The notes: generated from the letters alone by a model not told the origin. 49,045 bases of DNA from an uncultured Bacteroides sp. (GCA_947074275.1 CAMTPA010000016.1:1-49045), one strand, 5' to 3'. Shown: positions 8,179 through 16,854, numbered from the stretch's first letter. Translations and numbers: made by a program.

Positions 8179-9234
8179 ATGAAAAAGATAGAAATAAATG
8201 GGTATAAGTCTATAAAGAGCTTAAACTTGGAGTTGAAGCCAATAAATATTTTTATCGGAGCAAATGGGAGTGGTAAAAGCAACCTTCTATCTTTTTTCGA
8301 TATGCTGAAACATGTATACAACCGGAACTTGAAAGAGTACGTAGCGTTGAGAGGAGGAGTAGAAAAGTTTTTGCACAAAGGAGATAAGATAACAAACGAA
8401 ATATCTTGTAAGCTATCATTTCCTACCAATGAGTATGGCTTTACAATCAAAAAAGGGGAGGATGGTTTTATTTTCACTAAGGAAATACTTTGGTATGGTG
8501 GAAATGAAAAACGCATTGAATCAATGAGCTACGAATCGCAGCTGAGAGTTAGTGATAATTTTAGAGCAAAATATATATGCGCTTATATGCAAGGATTGGA
8601 ACGTTATCATTTTCACGACACTGGTGAAAACTCGCCATTCAATAGGACTTCTAATATAGAAAATGATATATACAGACTCTATGAGAAAGGGCAAAATATA
8701 GCTGCTTTCTTATTTCATATCAGAGAAACGAATGTGATTGTATATAAACTGATTGTTAAAACAATTCAATCTATTGCACCTTATTTTCTTGACTTTGTGC
8801 TGATGCCAAGTGTGAATGGAGATGTTGTTTTAAAATGGCAAAACAAAACAGATTCGATGATTTATGGAGTTCGTAACCTATCGGATGGAACAATGAGATT
8901 TATCGCTTTGGCTACTCTTTTTTTGCAACCAAATCTACCACAAACAATTATCATTGATGAACCCGAATTGGGGTTGCATCCCACTGCGATAGCGAAGCTT
9001 GCAGGAATGATAAAATCTGTGGCAAACAAAGAATGTCAAGTAATAGTTGCTACTCAATCAACAGATTTAATAAGCCATTTTAATGCAGAGGATATTTTGA
9101 CGGTCGACCAATTGAATGGTGAGAGTGTGTACCAAAGATTGTCGAGTGATAAATTAAAATCATGGTTGGACGACTATACTATCGACGATTTATGGAAGCG
9201 TAGTATTATTACAACTGGACAACCTAATTTTTGA
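8179..9234 (+). CDS. OLD-like AAA family ATPase
   Basis: The 351-residue protein is an SMC/ABC-type ATPase of the AAA_15/AAA_21 kind. Walker A is G27-ANGSGKS-34; the ABC signature is LSDGT with S235-D236-G237; Walker B is I257-II-D260-E261; then GLHP (D-loop) and VIVATQST. It lacks the Toprim nuclease that follows this ATPase in single-chain OLD proteins. Instead a Toprim-like DUF4276 protein is encoded immediately downstream, overlapping the stop, so the two probably make a split OLD-like complex. Comparable ATPase plus Toprim pairs (for example PARIS AriA/AriB) are anti-phage systems; a defence role here is inferred. The gene is AT-rich and has its own promoter element. Confidence 0.88.
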   Translation: MKKIEINGYKSIKSLNLELKPINIFIGANGSGKSNLLSFFDMLKHVYNRNLKEYVALRGGVEKFLHKGDKITNEISCKLSFPTNEYGFTIKKGEDGFIFTKEILWYGGNEKRIESMSYESQLRVSDNFRAKYICAYMQGLERYHFHDTGENSPFNRTSNIENDIYRLYEKGQNIAAFLFHIRETNVIVYKLIVKTIQSIAPYFLDFVLMPSVNGDVVLKWQNKTDSMIYGVRNLSDGTMRFIALATLFLQPNLPQTIIIDEPELGLHPTAIAKLAGMIKSVANKECQVIVATQSTDLISHFNAEDILTVDQLNGESVYQRLSSDKLKSWLDDYTIDDLWKRSIITTGQPNF

Positions 9235-9896
9235 AGATTGTGAAACGTATTATAATAATTTGTGAGGGAGAAACTGAACAAGCTTTCTGCAAAACTACGC
9301 TTGCACCATATCTGATTGCAAAAGATGTATATATAGATACGCCACTAATCAAATCATCACGAGGCGGGATTGTGAAATGGAGTAAATTAAAAGATCAAAT
9401 AGAAAGACATCTAAAAGAAGACTCGACAGCAATAGCGACAACCTTGGTTGACTATTACGGATTATATAGCAAATATGAATTCCCAAATTGGGATAGCGCA
9501 GAAGCAGAGCCTGACAAATGCAAGAGGATGACTATCATTGAAGAGGGTATGAAAGCACAGATTGACGATGATATGAGCTACCGTTTTATTCCGTATGTTC
9601 AGTTGCACGAGTTTGAAGGATTGCTATTCAATGAAGAGTCTCTATTTTTCGAGAACATCCCAAATGATGATATTGTTGACAAAGCCTATCTTAACGAAAC
9701 GTTTCATAACTTTGATAATCCTGAATTGATAAATTGTGGCAAAGAAACGTCTCCTTCTCACCGATTGCAACGAATAATCAAAGGCTATAATAAAATTGTG
9801 TACGGTGATATTATAGCCGAAGCAATAGGAATGGAACGGCTGTTAAACAAGTCCCCTCGTTTTAAGATGTGGGTAGAAAAGCTTTCGTCTATATAA
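9231..9896 (+). CDS. DUF4276 family Toprim-like protein
   Basis: Up to 221 residues. The start is TTG at 9231, whose bases overlap the TGA stop of the ATPase gene (TTGA), or GTG at 9240; there is no ATG nearby, so coupled translation is likely. Toprim-type features are visible: strand plus acid in IIIICEGETEQ (E12 with the TTG start), the VDYYGLY segment around D74, and the family motif LHEFEGLLF near 125-133. DUF4276 proteins usually accompany an AAA ATPase and are thought to be nuclease effectors, although no activity can be shown from sequence. Downstream the core genome resumes at 10020, so this appears to be the last gene of the accessory block. Confidence 0.85.
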   Translation: MKIVKRIIIICEGETEQAFCKTTLAPYLIAKDVYIDTPLIKSSRGGIVKWSKLKDQIERHLKEDSTAIATTLVDYYGLYSKYEFPNWDSAEAEPDKCKRMTIIEEGMKAQIDDDMSYRFIPYVQLHEFEGLLFNEESLFFENIPNDDIVDKAYLNETFHNFDNPELINCGKETSPSHRLQRIIKGYNKIVYGDIIAEAIGMERLLNKSPRFKMWVEKLSSI

Positions 9897-9971
9897 ACCC
9901 CTATTCGTAAAGCAAACCTCCCACGCACATCGCAAAATATTGTGGGTCAAAATATAAAACGACTGATAACA

Positions 9972-10000
9972 CTTGATTCCATCCTTTTTTCGTAACTTTG
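9972..10000 (+). promoter_or_regulatory. Promoter of the DUF5063 operon
   Basis: TAACTTTG at 9993-10000 is a clean -7 element 20 bp before the ATG, with CTTG at 9972-9975 as an approximate -33 element (17-nt spacing). It marks the start of the core-genome operon to the right of the accessory block. Confidence 0.6.
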
Positions 10001-10019
10001 CACACCAATTTTTTGAAGT

Positions 10020-10613
10020 ATGAAAAAGGAGAGCCAAACCATATTTGATAAAAATGTGATAGAGTTCGTGACCGTAGCTGCCGAATACTGCGCATTTCTT
10101 GAACGCCCCGACCTAATAGAGCGTAAGGAGTTTATAGATAAGACATTGAAAATATTACCTTTGCTTTATCTGAAAGCAACTCTGCTGCCCACCTTTGAGC
10201 AACTGAACGATGAGCCGCTCGAAAACTATGTGACAGAAGATCTGTATGAAGCAATACGTAGCAAACTGGCGACTATATTGGCCGACAAAGACGATTATCT
10301 GGATGTGTTTGTAGAAGACATGCGATATAGCGACCAACCCATCGGGAAGAATATTTCAGAGGATTTGGCGGATATATATCAAGATATTCGTGACTTTATC
10401 TTTATTTTTCAGCTGGGAATGAACGAAACAATGAACGATGCGTTGTTTATTTGTCAAGAGAACTTCAAACAACTCTGGGGACAGAAGCTTGTGAATACGC
10501 TACGTGCGCTGCACGATGTGAAATACAATGCCGAGCAGGACAGTGAAGAAGAGTTTGACGAGAATGAATACAATGATGGAGATGTGGACTTTGACGACCA
10601 ATTTCTTGAATAA
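10020..10613 (+). CDS. DUF5063 domain-containing protein
   Basis: The 197-residue protein is soluble and helical with a strongly acidic C-terminal tail (about 170-197, rich in D and E). The body (ERPDLIERKEFIDKTLKILPLLYLKAT) fits the Bacteroidota DUF5063 family, which has no established function. Its position directly before a 3'-5' exonuclease gene and an RlmI-like methyltransferase is a recurring arrangement in this order and suggests a link to RNA processing. That link is inference from neighbourhood only. The next gene starts 12 bp downstream. Confidence 0.8.
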   Translation: MKKESQTIFDKNVIEFVTVAAEYCAFLERPDLIERKEFIDKTLKILPLLYLKATLLPTFEQLNDEPLENYVTEDLYEAIRSKLATILADKDDYLDVFVEDMRYSDQPIGKNISEDLADIYQDIRDFIFIFQLGMNETMNDALFICQENFKQLWGQKLVNTLRALHDVKYNAEQDSEEEFDENEYNDGDVDFDDQFLE

Positions 10614-10625
10614 CCCCTCGACGGA

Positions 10626-11252
10626 ATGATGACAATTGAGAGAACGATAAGCAAAGAGCAGATAAAAGAACTGCCCAAAGCAACCTATCACGGACGTATC
10701 TATGTGGTGCAGACGGAAGCGGAAGCAGACAAAGCTGTTTTATTTTTGAAGAGCCAACATCTTGTGGGCATCGACAGTGAAACACGCCCATCGTTTCGGA
10801 AAGGACAAACGCACAAAGTGGCACTGCTACAAGTGGCAACAGAAGATAGCTGCTTTTTGTTTCGGCTCAATGTGATAGGCCTTACTCCGTCATTGGTTAG
10901 CTTTTTGGAAGATCCTAACGTGCTTAAAGTGGGGCTTTCATTGCGCGATGATTTTATGATGCTTCATAAACGTGGTGCATTCGACGTGCAAGGATGCGTA
11001 GAGCTGCAAGAGTATGTCCGTGCTTTTGGTATCCAAGACAAAAGTTTGCAAAAAATATATGCACTACTTTTTAAGCAAAGAATCTCGAAATCGCAACAAC
11101 TCACCAATTGGGAAGCGGATGTGCTAACGGATGGACAAAAACACTACGCCGCCATTGATGCGTGGGCTTGCCTGAGCATATACAATCTGCTACAAGATCT
11201 GAAAGAGACAGGCAGTTTTGTGATTGCTCCGCCCAAAGAGACGATTGAATAA
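10626..11252 (+). CDS. DEDDy 3'-5' exonuclease domain protein
   Basis: The 208-residue protein contains a complete RNase D/WRN-type exonuclease domain: D50-x-E52 (VGIDSETRPSF, Exo I), D108/D109 in LSLRDDFMML (Exo II), and Y174-x3-D178 (Exo III, DEDDy class). There is no HRDC domain, so it is shorter than RNase D. It probably trims RNA or DNA 3' ends with two metal ions. It lies in a likely operon with DUF5063 (12 bp upstream) and the rRNA methyltransferase (39 bp downstream). Two ATG codons in tandem (10626 and 10629) could each start it. Confidence 0.9.
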   Translation: MMTIERTISKEQIKELPKATYHGRIYVVQTEAEADKAVLFLKSQHLVGIDSETRPSFRKGQTHKVALLQVATEDSCFLFRLNVIGLTPSLVSFLEDPNVLKVGLSLRDDFMMLHKRGAFDVQGCVELQEYVRAFGIQDKSLQKIYALLFKQRISKSQQLTNWEADVLTDGQKHYAAIDAWACLSIYNLLQDLKETGSFVIAPPKETIE

Positions 11253-11291
11253 TTTTGAATATTATCTTATTATATACACCCCTATTGTAAT

Positions 11292-12470
11292 ATGCACAAA
11301 GTATACCTAAAGCCTGGCAAGGAAGAGTCGCTGAAAAGATTTCACCCGTGGATTTTTTCGGGAGCTATTGCACGTTTTGATGGTGAACCCGAAGAGGGAG
11401 AAGTAGTAGAGGTATATACCTCGAAAAAAGAATTTATTGCCCAAGGGCACTTTCAGATAGGAAGTATCGCAGTGCGTGTGCTTTCGTTTAAACAAGAGCC
11501 TATCAATATAGACTTTTGGAAAAGAAAGCTGGCAGTGGCCTACGACCTACGCAAGAGTATCGGTGTGGCAGACAATCCTATCAACGACACGTACCGACTG
11601 GTACACGGAGAAGGCGATACGCTACCCGGACTTATCGTGGATGTGTATGCCAAAACAGCCGTAATGCAAGCGCACTCTGCTGGTATGCACGTAGACCGCG
11701 TGGCAATAGCCGAAGCTCTGTCGGAAGTGATGGACGGAGTGATAGACAACATCTATTATAAATCGGAGACTACCCTACCCTACAAGGCAGACTTGGCTCC
11801 CGAGAACGGATTTATCAAAGGAGGAAGCAGCGATAACATCGCAACCGAATATGGATTGAAGTTTCACGTGGACTGGCTAAAAGGACAAAAAACAGGATTT
11901 TTTGTGGACCAACGCGAAAACCGTGCGCTGCTGGAAAGATACTCTAAAAACAGAAGCGTGCTGAATATGTTTTGCTACACGGGTGGATTCTCATTTTATG
12001 CAATGCGAGGTGGAGCGAAATTGGTACACTCGGTAGACAGCTCGGCCAAAGCCATAGACTTGACAAACAAAAACGTGGAGTTGAACTTTCCGGGAGACAA
12101 ACGCCATGAAGCGTTTGCCGAAGATGCTTTCAAGTATCTCGACCGTATGGGCGACCAATATGACTTGATTATACTCGATCCTCCGGCATTTGCCAAACAC
12201 AAAGATGCACTGCGCAATGCATTGCAAGGTTATCGTAAAATAAATGCCAAGGCTTTTGAGAAGATTAAACCTGGGGGTATCTTATTTACTTTTTCGTGCT
12301 CGCAAGTGGTATCGAAAGAGAACTTCCGCACGGCCGTGTTTACCGCCGCTGCTTTGTCGGGACGCAACGTGCGCATTTTGCACCAGCTTACCCAGCCAGC
12401 CGACCATCCAGTAAACATCTACCACCCCGAAGGAGAGTACCTGAAAGGATTGGTTTTGTATGTAGAATAA
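11292..12470 (+). CDS. rlmI: RlmI-type 23S rRNA (cytosine-C5) methyltransferase
   Basis: The 392-residue protein has the family layout: an N-terminal PUA domain (about 1-75, HKVYLKPGKEESLKRFHPWIFSGAI), an EEHEA-like middle, and a Rossmann methyltransferase domain. SAM motif VLNMFCYTGGFSFYA lies near residues 220-235. LIILDPPAFAK (motif IV) and the catalytic Cys of FTFSCSQ follow. RlmI methylates C1962 of E. coli 23S rRNA; the exact target here is assumed by homology. It is the last gene of the DUF5063 operon and is followed by a long hairpin terminator. Confidence 0.9.
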   Translation: MHKVYLKPGKEESLKRFHPWIFSGAIARFDGEPEEGEVVEVYTSKKEFIAQGHFQIGSIAVRVLSFKQEPINIDFWKRKLAVAYDLRKSIGVADNPINDTYRLVHGEGDTLPGLIVDVYAKTAVMQAHSAGMHVDRVAIAEALSEVMDGVIDNIYYKSETTLPYKADLAPENGFIKGGSSDNIATEYGLKFHVDWLKGQKTGFFVDQRENRALLERYSKNRSVLNMFCYTGGFSFYAMRGGAKLVHSVDSSAKAIDLTNKNVELNFPGDKRHEAFAEDAFKYLDRMGDQYDLIILDPPAFAKHKDALRNALQGYRKINAKAFEKIKPGGILFTFSCSQVVSKENFRTAVFTAAALSGRNVRILHQLTQPADHPVNIYHPEGEYLKGLVLYVE

Positions 12471-12496
12471 CAGTTTTAATAGAATAAAGCAGAATT

Positions 12497-12538
12497 AAAA
12501 GCCAATAAACGTTAAACAAAAGCATTTTATTGGCTTTT
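12497..12538 (+). terminator. Intrinsic terminator after the rRNA methyltransferase
   Basis: A 13-bp perfect stem (12497-12509 with 12526-12538; arms AAAAGCCAATAAA and TTTATTGGCTTTT) around a 16-nt loop ends in a T run. It lies 26 bp after the stop codon. The A-rich 5' arm would also let it work in the opposite direction. Confidence 0.75.
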
Positions 12539-12564
12539 TATATGTTACATAACATAGGAAAACT

Positions 12565-12572
12565 TATCTTTG
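12565..12572 (+). promoter_or_regulatory. Promoter element P1 of the nucleoside transporter leader
   Basis: TATCTTTG matches TAnnTTTG. It lies downstream of the previous operon's terminator and about 45 bp upstream of a second hairpin terminator, so transcription from here would yield a very short RNA unless it reads through. Confidence 0.5.
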
Positions 12573-12585
12573 CAGAGTGTTTTTC

Positions 12586-12630
12586 ATGGTATTAGATTTA
12601 AGGTTAATAAAGATTGGGTGTCTGGGATAG
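12586..12630 (+). CDS. Possible 14-codon leader peptide
   Basis: ATG at 12586 opens a 14-codon frame (MVLDLRLIKIGCLG) that ends at TAG 12628-12630, inside the terminator hairpin that follows. It starts about 14 nt after the P1 -7 element. The peptide has four Leu and two Ile. A short reading frame whose stop falls in a terminator stem is the geometry of translation-coupled attenuation, but it could also be chance in a small RNA. Confidence 0.3.
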   Translation: MVLDLRLIKIGCLG

Positions 12631-12646
12631 ATGCCCTTCTTTTTTT
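12616..12646 (+). terminator. Hairpin terminator or attenuator upstream of the nucleoside transporter
   Basis: Arms GGGTGTCT (12616-12623) and AGATGCCC (12629-12636) form an 8-bp stem with two G-T pairs and the 5-nt loop GGGAT. They are followed directly by TTCTTTTTTT, a textbook rho-independent terminator. It lies only about 40 nt from the expected P1 start and 120 bp before the transporter gene. Confidence 0.7.
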
Positions 12647-12714
12647 ATATACCTTTCCATTCTTTTCTCTTTATTTAAGCTCAATCACTTCGATACTTAA
12701 TCAGTTGAAATTAT

Positions 12715-12722
12715 TATATTTG
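12715..12722 (+). promoter_or_regulatory. Promoter element P2 of the nucleoside transporter operon
   Basis: TATATTTG fits the -7 consensus. It lies 44 bp before the ATG at 12767 and downstream of the P1 terminator, so it can drive the transporter independently. Confidence 0.5.
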
Positions 12723-12766
12723 CAATATCTTTTGATAAATATTTCGCATTATAAAATTTATAGAAA

Positions 12767-14020
12767 ATGAGTATCAAGTTTCGACTGATAGTAATGTTCT
12801 TTCTCCAATTCTTTATTTGGGGAGCGTGGTTAATCTCTTTAGGCGGCTATATGGGTCGTGAACTTCATTTTGAGGGAGGACAAATTGGAGCTATTTTTGC
12901 AACAATGGGTATCGCTTCCATCATAATGCCTGGTATTGTGGGCATCATTGCCGACAAATGGATTAATGCAGAAAGGCTTTATGGTATTTTACACTTATTA
13001 GGCGGTGGTTGCCTTATCTACGCATCGACTGCCACAGACTACGGACATATGTATTGGGCAATGCTACTCAATATGCTATTTTATATGCCCACTTTGGCTC
13101 TCGCCAATACAGTATCGTATGGTGCATTGGAGAAATACAAATGCGACATCGTGAAAGACTTTCCACCAATTCGCATTTGGGGGACTATTGGTTTTATTTG
13201 CGCAATGTGGGTGGTAGACCTAACAGGGTTCAAATCGTCTAACTTGCAATTGTGGGTAGCTGGTGCATCGGCCTTTTTATTGGGCGTTTACTCCTTTTCA
13301 TTGCCTAAATGTCCGCCAGCAAAATCAGAGTCCAAAACAATGCTTTCGGCTTTCGGATTGGATGCGTTGTCGCTGTTCAAACAAAAGAAGATGGTCATTT
13401 TCTTTGTTTTTTCGATGTTGTTAGGAGCAGCCCTACAAATTACCAACACCTATGGAGACCTCTTCCTTAGCAGCTTTGCATCAATACCAGAATACGCCGA
13501 TTCATTTGGTGTGAAGCACTCTGTGATATTGCTGTCTATCTCGCAAATGAGTGAAACGTTCTTCATCTTGGCCATTCCTTTTTTTCTACGCAAATTTGGC
13601 ATCAAACAAGTTATGCTCATCAGTATGCTTGCTTGGGTGCTTCGTTTTGGATTATTTGGCCTCGGCAATCCCGGATCGGGCTTGTGGATGCTTATTCTAT
13701 CAATGATTATTTATGGTATGGCATTCGATTTCTTCAACATTTCAGGCTCTCTATTTGTTGAAATTGAAGCAAAGAGTAATATTCGCGCAAGCGCACAAGG
13801 CTTGTTCTTTATGATGACCAACGGACTGGGAGCTATCATTGGTGGCTACGCAAGTGGTGCGGTAGTAGACGCATTTTCGGTTTATTCGGATGGAATGTTA
13901 GTCAGCCGCAATTGGCCTGAGATTTGGTATATCTTTGCAGGATACGCATTGGTCATTGCTATTTTGTTTGCCATAGTATTTAGATACAAACATCAACCGG
14001 GTGATTTAGTAAAGAAATAA
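12767..14020 (+). CDS. NupG-like nucleoside:H+ symporter, MFS family
   Basis: The 417-residue, very hydrophobic protein has about 12 membrane segments. Its start (FFLQFFIWGAWLISLGGYMG) and the internal FPPIRIWGTIGFICAMWVVD match the nucleoside:H+ symporter family (NupG/XapB) as found in Bacteroidota. It would bring nucleosides across the inner membrane with protons. Neighbours: the bifunctional nuclease gene follows after 2 bp, then rsmE and a DUF4836 gene, so it heads an operon. Its leader contains two promoter elements separated by a terminator hairpin, unusual for the window. Substrate specificity cannot be read from the sequence. Confidence 0.82.
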   Translation: MSIKFRLIVMFFLQFFIWGAWLISLGGYMGRELHFEGGQIGAIFATMGIASIIMPGIVGIIADKWINAERLYGILHLLGGGCLIYASTATDYGHMYWAMLLNMLFYMPTLALANTVSYGALEKYKCDIVKDFPPIRIWGTIGFICAMWVVDLTGFKSSNLQLWVAGASAFLLGVYSFSLPKCPPAKSESKTMLSAFGLDALSLFKQKKMVIFFVFSMLLGAALQITNTYGDLFLSSFASIPEYADSFGVKHSVILLSISQMSETFFILAIPFFLRKFGIKQVMLISMLAWVLRFGLFGLGNPGSGLWMLILSMIIYGMAFDFFNISGSLFVEIEAKSNIRASAQGLFFMMTNGLGAIIGGYASGAVVDAFSVYSDGMLVSRNWPEIWYIFAGYALVIAILFAIVFRYKHQPGDLVKK

Positions 14021-14022
14021 AG

Positions 14023-14568
14023 ATGGATAAAAAGGTAGAGTTAGAGGTTTTAGACATTTCGGACACACAGGCACAAGCTGGTGCTTATGTGATGCTATTG
14101 GGTGAAATAAATGGCACTCGGAAGCTACCTGTCATTATCGGTGCTTCGGAGGCTCAGGCTACTGCCATTTGTCTGAAAGGGATTAAAACACAACGCCCTC
14201 TTACACACGATTTGTTTCACACAAGCCTAACTGTGCTTGGCACACAACTGCTTAGAGTGTTGATATACAAAGCCGAAGAGGGTGTGTTCTACTCATATAT
14301 TTATTTAAAGCAAAACGACTCCATCATCCGAATAGATGCACGAACATCGGATGCCATTGCATTGGCGCTCCGAGCAAAAGCCCCAATCTTTATCTATGAA
14401 GCAATTCTCGAAAAAGAGCGTGTATGCTTGTATGACGTGGAAGAGGAAACAATACCTGAGCATCGATTTAACATAAAAGAGCTTGAAGAAGCTCTAACGC
14501 AAGCCATCCAAGAAGAAGATTACGAACTGGCTGCAAGCTTGCGCGATGAAATAAAAAAAATGAAATAA
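14023..14568 (+). CDS. Bifunctional nuclease (BFN/DUF151) family protein with C-terminal UVR motif
   Basis: The 181-residue protein carries the BFN domain (about 1-130): VMLLGEINGTRKLPVIIGASEAQA and IDARTSDAIALALRAKAPIF are conserved family segments. A short UVR-type helical hairpin sits at the C-terminus (about 145-181, LEEALTQAIQEEDYELAASLRDEIK). BFN proteins have been reported to have DNase/RNase activity, and the UVR motif mediates protein contacts in UvrB/UvrC and Clp adaptors. It begins 2 bp after the transporter stop and ends 2 bp before rsmE, implying co-transcription. Confidence 0.88.
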   Translation: MDKKVELEVLDISDTQAQAGAYVMLLGEINGTRKLPVIIGASEAQATAICLKGIKTQRPLTHDLFHTSLTVLGTQLLRVLIYKAEEGVFYSYIYLKQNDSIIRIDARTSDAIALALRAKAPIFIYEAILEKERVCLYDVEEETIPEHRFNIKELEEALTQAIQEEDYELAASLRDEIKKMK

Positions 14569-14570
14569 CA

Positions 14571-15278
14571 ATGCACGTTTTTTATACGCCCAACATAAAA
14601 ATCAGTCAAGAGCTACCCGAGGAAGAAAGTCAGCACTGCACACGTGTGTTGCGACTGGGAGCAGGTGATAAGATTGTATTAACAGATGGGAAAGGGTGCT
14701 TTTATAAAGCAACCATCACAGCCGCCAACAACAAAAGATGCTTGTTCGACATAGATGAAACCATTCATCAAGAGCCTTTATGGAAAGGGAATCTGCACAT
14801 AGCGATGGCACCAACCAAAAATATGGATCGGAATGAGTGGTTTGCCGAGAAAGCGACCGAAATAGGAATAAATCAGTTGACTTTTTTGAATTGCCGCTAT
14901 TCGGAGCGGAAAGTGATAAAAAGTGAGCGAATCGAGAAAATAATCGTATCGGCTGTAAAACAATCACTCAAAGCACGTGTTCCTTTATTAGATGAGATGA
15001 TTGATTTTAAATCATTTGTTCAGCAAGAATTTGAGGGACAAAAATTTATCGCACACTGCTATGATGAAGAGGCAGAAAAAATCCATTTGAAAGATGCGCT
15101 AAAAATAGGTGAAAAAGCATTGATATTAATTGGTCCAGAGGGAGACTTCAGCGAACAAGAAGTGGCATTGGCAAAGGAATATGGATTTCGTCCGATAAGT
15201 TTGGGAAACTCACGATTGCGCACTGAGACAGCCGCACTGGTGGCGTGTCATACTTTCAATTTGATAAATACACTCTAA
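14571..15278 (+). CDS. rsmE: 16S rRNA (uracil-1498-N3)-methyltransferase RsmE
   Basis: The 235-residue length is typical. An N-terminal PUA-like part (1-70, including QHCTRVLRLGAGDKIVLTDG) precedes a SPOUT methyltransferase domain with the knot signature LIGPEGDFSEQEVALAKEYGF and ISLGNSRLRTETAALVA near the C-terminus. It methylates U1498 of 16S rRNA at the decoding centre, on assembled 30S subunits. It is tightly placed after the BFN gene and 13 bp before the DUF4836 lipoprotein gene. Confidence 0.95.
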   Translation: MHVFYTPNIKISQELPEEESQHCTRVLRLGAGDKIVLTDGKGCFYKATITAANNKRCLFDIDETIHQEPLWKGNLHIAMAPTKNMDRNEWFAEKATEIGINQLTFLNCRYSERKVIKSERIEKIIVSAVKQSLKARVPLLDEMIDFKSFVQQEFEGQKFIAHCYDEEAEKIHLKDALKIGEKALILIGPEGDFSEQEVALAKEYGFRPISLGNSRLRTETAALVACHTFNLINTL

Positions 15279-15291
15279 ATATAAATTTGCT

Positions 15292-16842
15292 ATGATGAAA
15301 AAAATGATTTCTTTACTACCGATTATCCTATTATCGGTAGTGATAATGACAGGATGTTCGCAAAAACAGGACTATATCAATGTTATCCCTGCAGATGCTT
15401 ACATAGTAGGTTCGGCTGATTTGGCAGCATTGGTAGAAAAGTCGGGATTGTTGACTGAAAGTAAAGTGGCTAAAGAAAAAGTATTGGAAGTGCTGAAAGG
15501 GAATCTTTCGAACGAAGCATTTCAGCAAGTGGAAAAAGTGCTGGGTTCGCCAAGAGAATTGGGATTGGACTTAGAGGCACGTCTTTATATGTTTAATGCC
15601 GCCAACTTCCCATATCCAGTTTGGGTGTGCAAAGTAGGCGACGAAAACAAGCTCACCACCACCCTTAACCTATTGGCAAAAGAGCATTTTTGTGAAACAG
15701 TGAGCAAAGAGAAAAACTATCAATTCACCATTATCGATCAAAATAAAATCATAGCCTACAACGAAGAGTCGGCGTTGATTACAGCAGCGTTCAACGCCTC
15801 GGACTTGGAAGATATAGGATATGAGTTTGAAAAACTTATGGCACAAAATAGCCAAAACAGCATTGAGAAAAACCCTGGATTTGAGAAAATGCGCAAAATG
15901 CACGGTGACATTAATTTTATGGCTTCATTGGCCGCCGTTCCCGAAATTTATTCGCAGCAACTTAAATCAAGCATTGGCCAGCCTCATCTCGATTTGAGCG
16001 ACGTGATGGCTTTGGGCAAACTCGACTTTGATAAAGGAAAGATAGCTCTCAAATTTGAATATTATACTGATAATAAAGAGATTCAAGCTTTACTTACTAA
16101 ACAAGCACAAGCTACAAAATCGCTCAATGAACAGTTTTTAAGCTATTTCCCCGAATCATCTCTTGCTTTTGCAAGCATCGGTGCCAATGGCAAAGCAATG
16201 TATAGCTTAATCTTGGACAACAAGGATTTAAGAGACATTATGCCCTCGGCCAATTCGGATGTAGCAAAAACCATCTTCGACTCGTTTGATGGTGATATTT
16301 CAATTGCCATAACAGACCTTACGATGAGTGAAAGCTCTGTCTTTGTGGCTTATGCGGCAATAAACAACCCTAATATTTTAAAAACGGTTTATGAAAACAA
16401 GGCTAATTTTTTGAGTCGTGGAGAAGAGATAACTCAAACAGGTGAAAATGAATATACGTTTAGCATGAAAGGATTCAACGTGTTTTTTGGTATCAAAAAC
16501 AATGTGATGTATGCAACCAATAGCAAAAAGACACTTGATAACATCTGCAAAGATGTAACACCTTCCATCAAACAGGCTCCTTACGCTAAAGAAATTAAAG
16601 GAAAGAATTTCTTTCTTGTAGTGAATATCGGTGCAATACTCGATTTGCCAATGATGAAAATGTTAGTGGGACTTGGCGGAAAAGAGTATCAAATGTATTA
16701 TAACTTAGCATCAAAAATCAGCTACCTCGAAATGAGCAATACAACAGATAATGTGAGCGAGATGGAATTGATTTTGAAAGACAAAGAAACGAACTCATTA
16801 AAACAAGTAGTAGACTTTGCACGTCAGTTCATCGGCTTATAA
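15292..16842 (+). CDS. DUF4836 family lipoprotein
   Basis: The 516-residue protein starts with a lipoprotein signal peptide: a hydrophobic stretch and the lipobox VIMTGC, with the acylated Cys at about residue 22. It is followed by YINVIPADAYIVGSADLAALVEKSGL, the characteristic opening of DUF4836 proteins of Bacteroidota. The family has no known function and is predicted to sit in the periplasm or outer membrane. The gene follows rsmE by 13 bp and is followed 12 bp later by an ABC ATPase gene, so it may work with the ABC/FtsX-like pair, which is speculation. Tandem ATGs at 15292 and 15295 leave the exact start open. Confidence 0.85.
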   Translation: MMKKMISLLPIILLSVVIMTGCSQKQDYINVIPADAYIVGSADLAALVEKSGLLTESKVAKEKVLEVLKGNLSNEAFQQVEKVLGSPRELGLDLEARLYMFNAANFPYPVWVCKVGDENKLTTTLNLLAKEHFCETVSKEKNYQFTIIDQNKIIAYNEESALITAAFNASDLEDIGYEFEKLMAQNSQNSIEKNPGFEKMRKMHGDINFMASLAAVPEIYSQQLKSSIGQPHLDLSDVMALGKLDFDKGKIALKFEYYTDNKEIQALLTKQAQATKSLNEQFLSYFPESSLAFASIGANGKAMYSLILDNKDLRDIMPSANSDVAKTIFDSFDGDISIAITDLTMSESSVFVAYAAINNPNILKTVYENKANFLSRGEEITQTGENEYTFSMKGFNVFFGIKNNVMYATNSKKTLDNICKDVTPSIKQAPYAKEIKGKNFFLVVNIGAILDLPMMKMLVGLGGKEYQMYYNLASKISYLEMSNTTDNVSEMELILKDKETNSLKQVVDFARQFIGL

Positions 16843-16854
16843 GCACATTGCTAT

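Noticed and set aside
1..9900. Integrase, transposase, tRNA attachment site or terminal repeats bounding the accessory block
   Set aside because: None of these was seen. The block may have arrived by homologous recombination between flanking genes, or its left border lies outside the window.
9897..10019. tRNA or terminator after the DUF4276 gene
   Set aside because: A CCCAC/GTGGG pair (5 bp) encloses a long unpaired loop and no T run follows, and no cloverleaf can be drawn.
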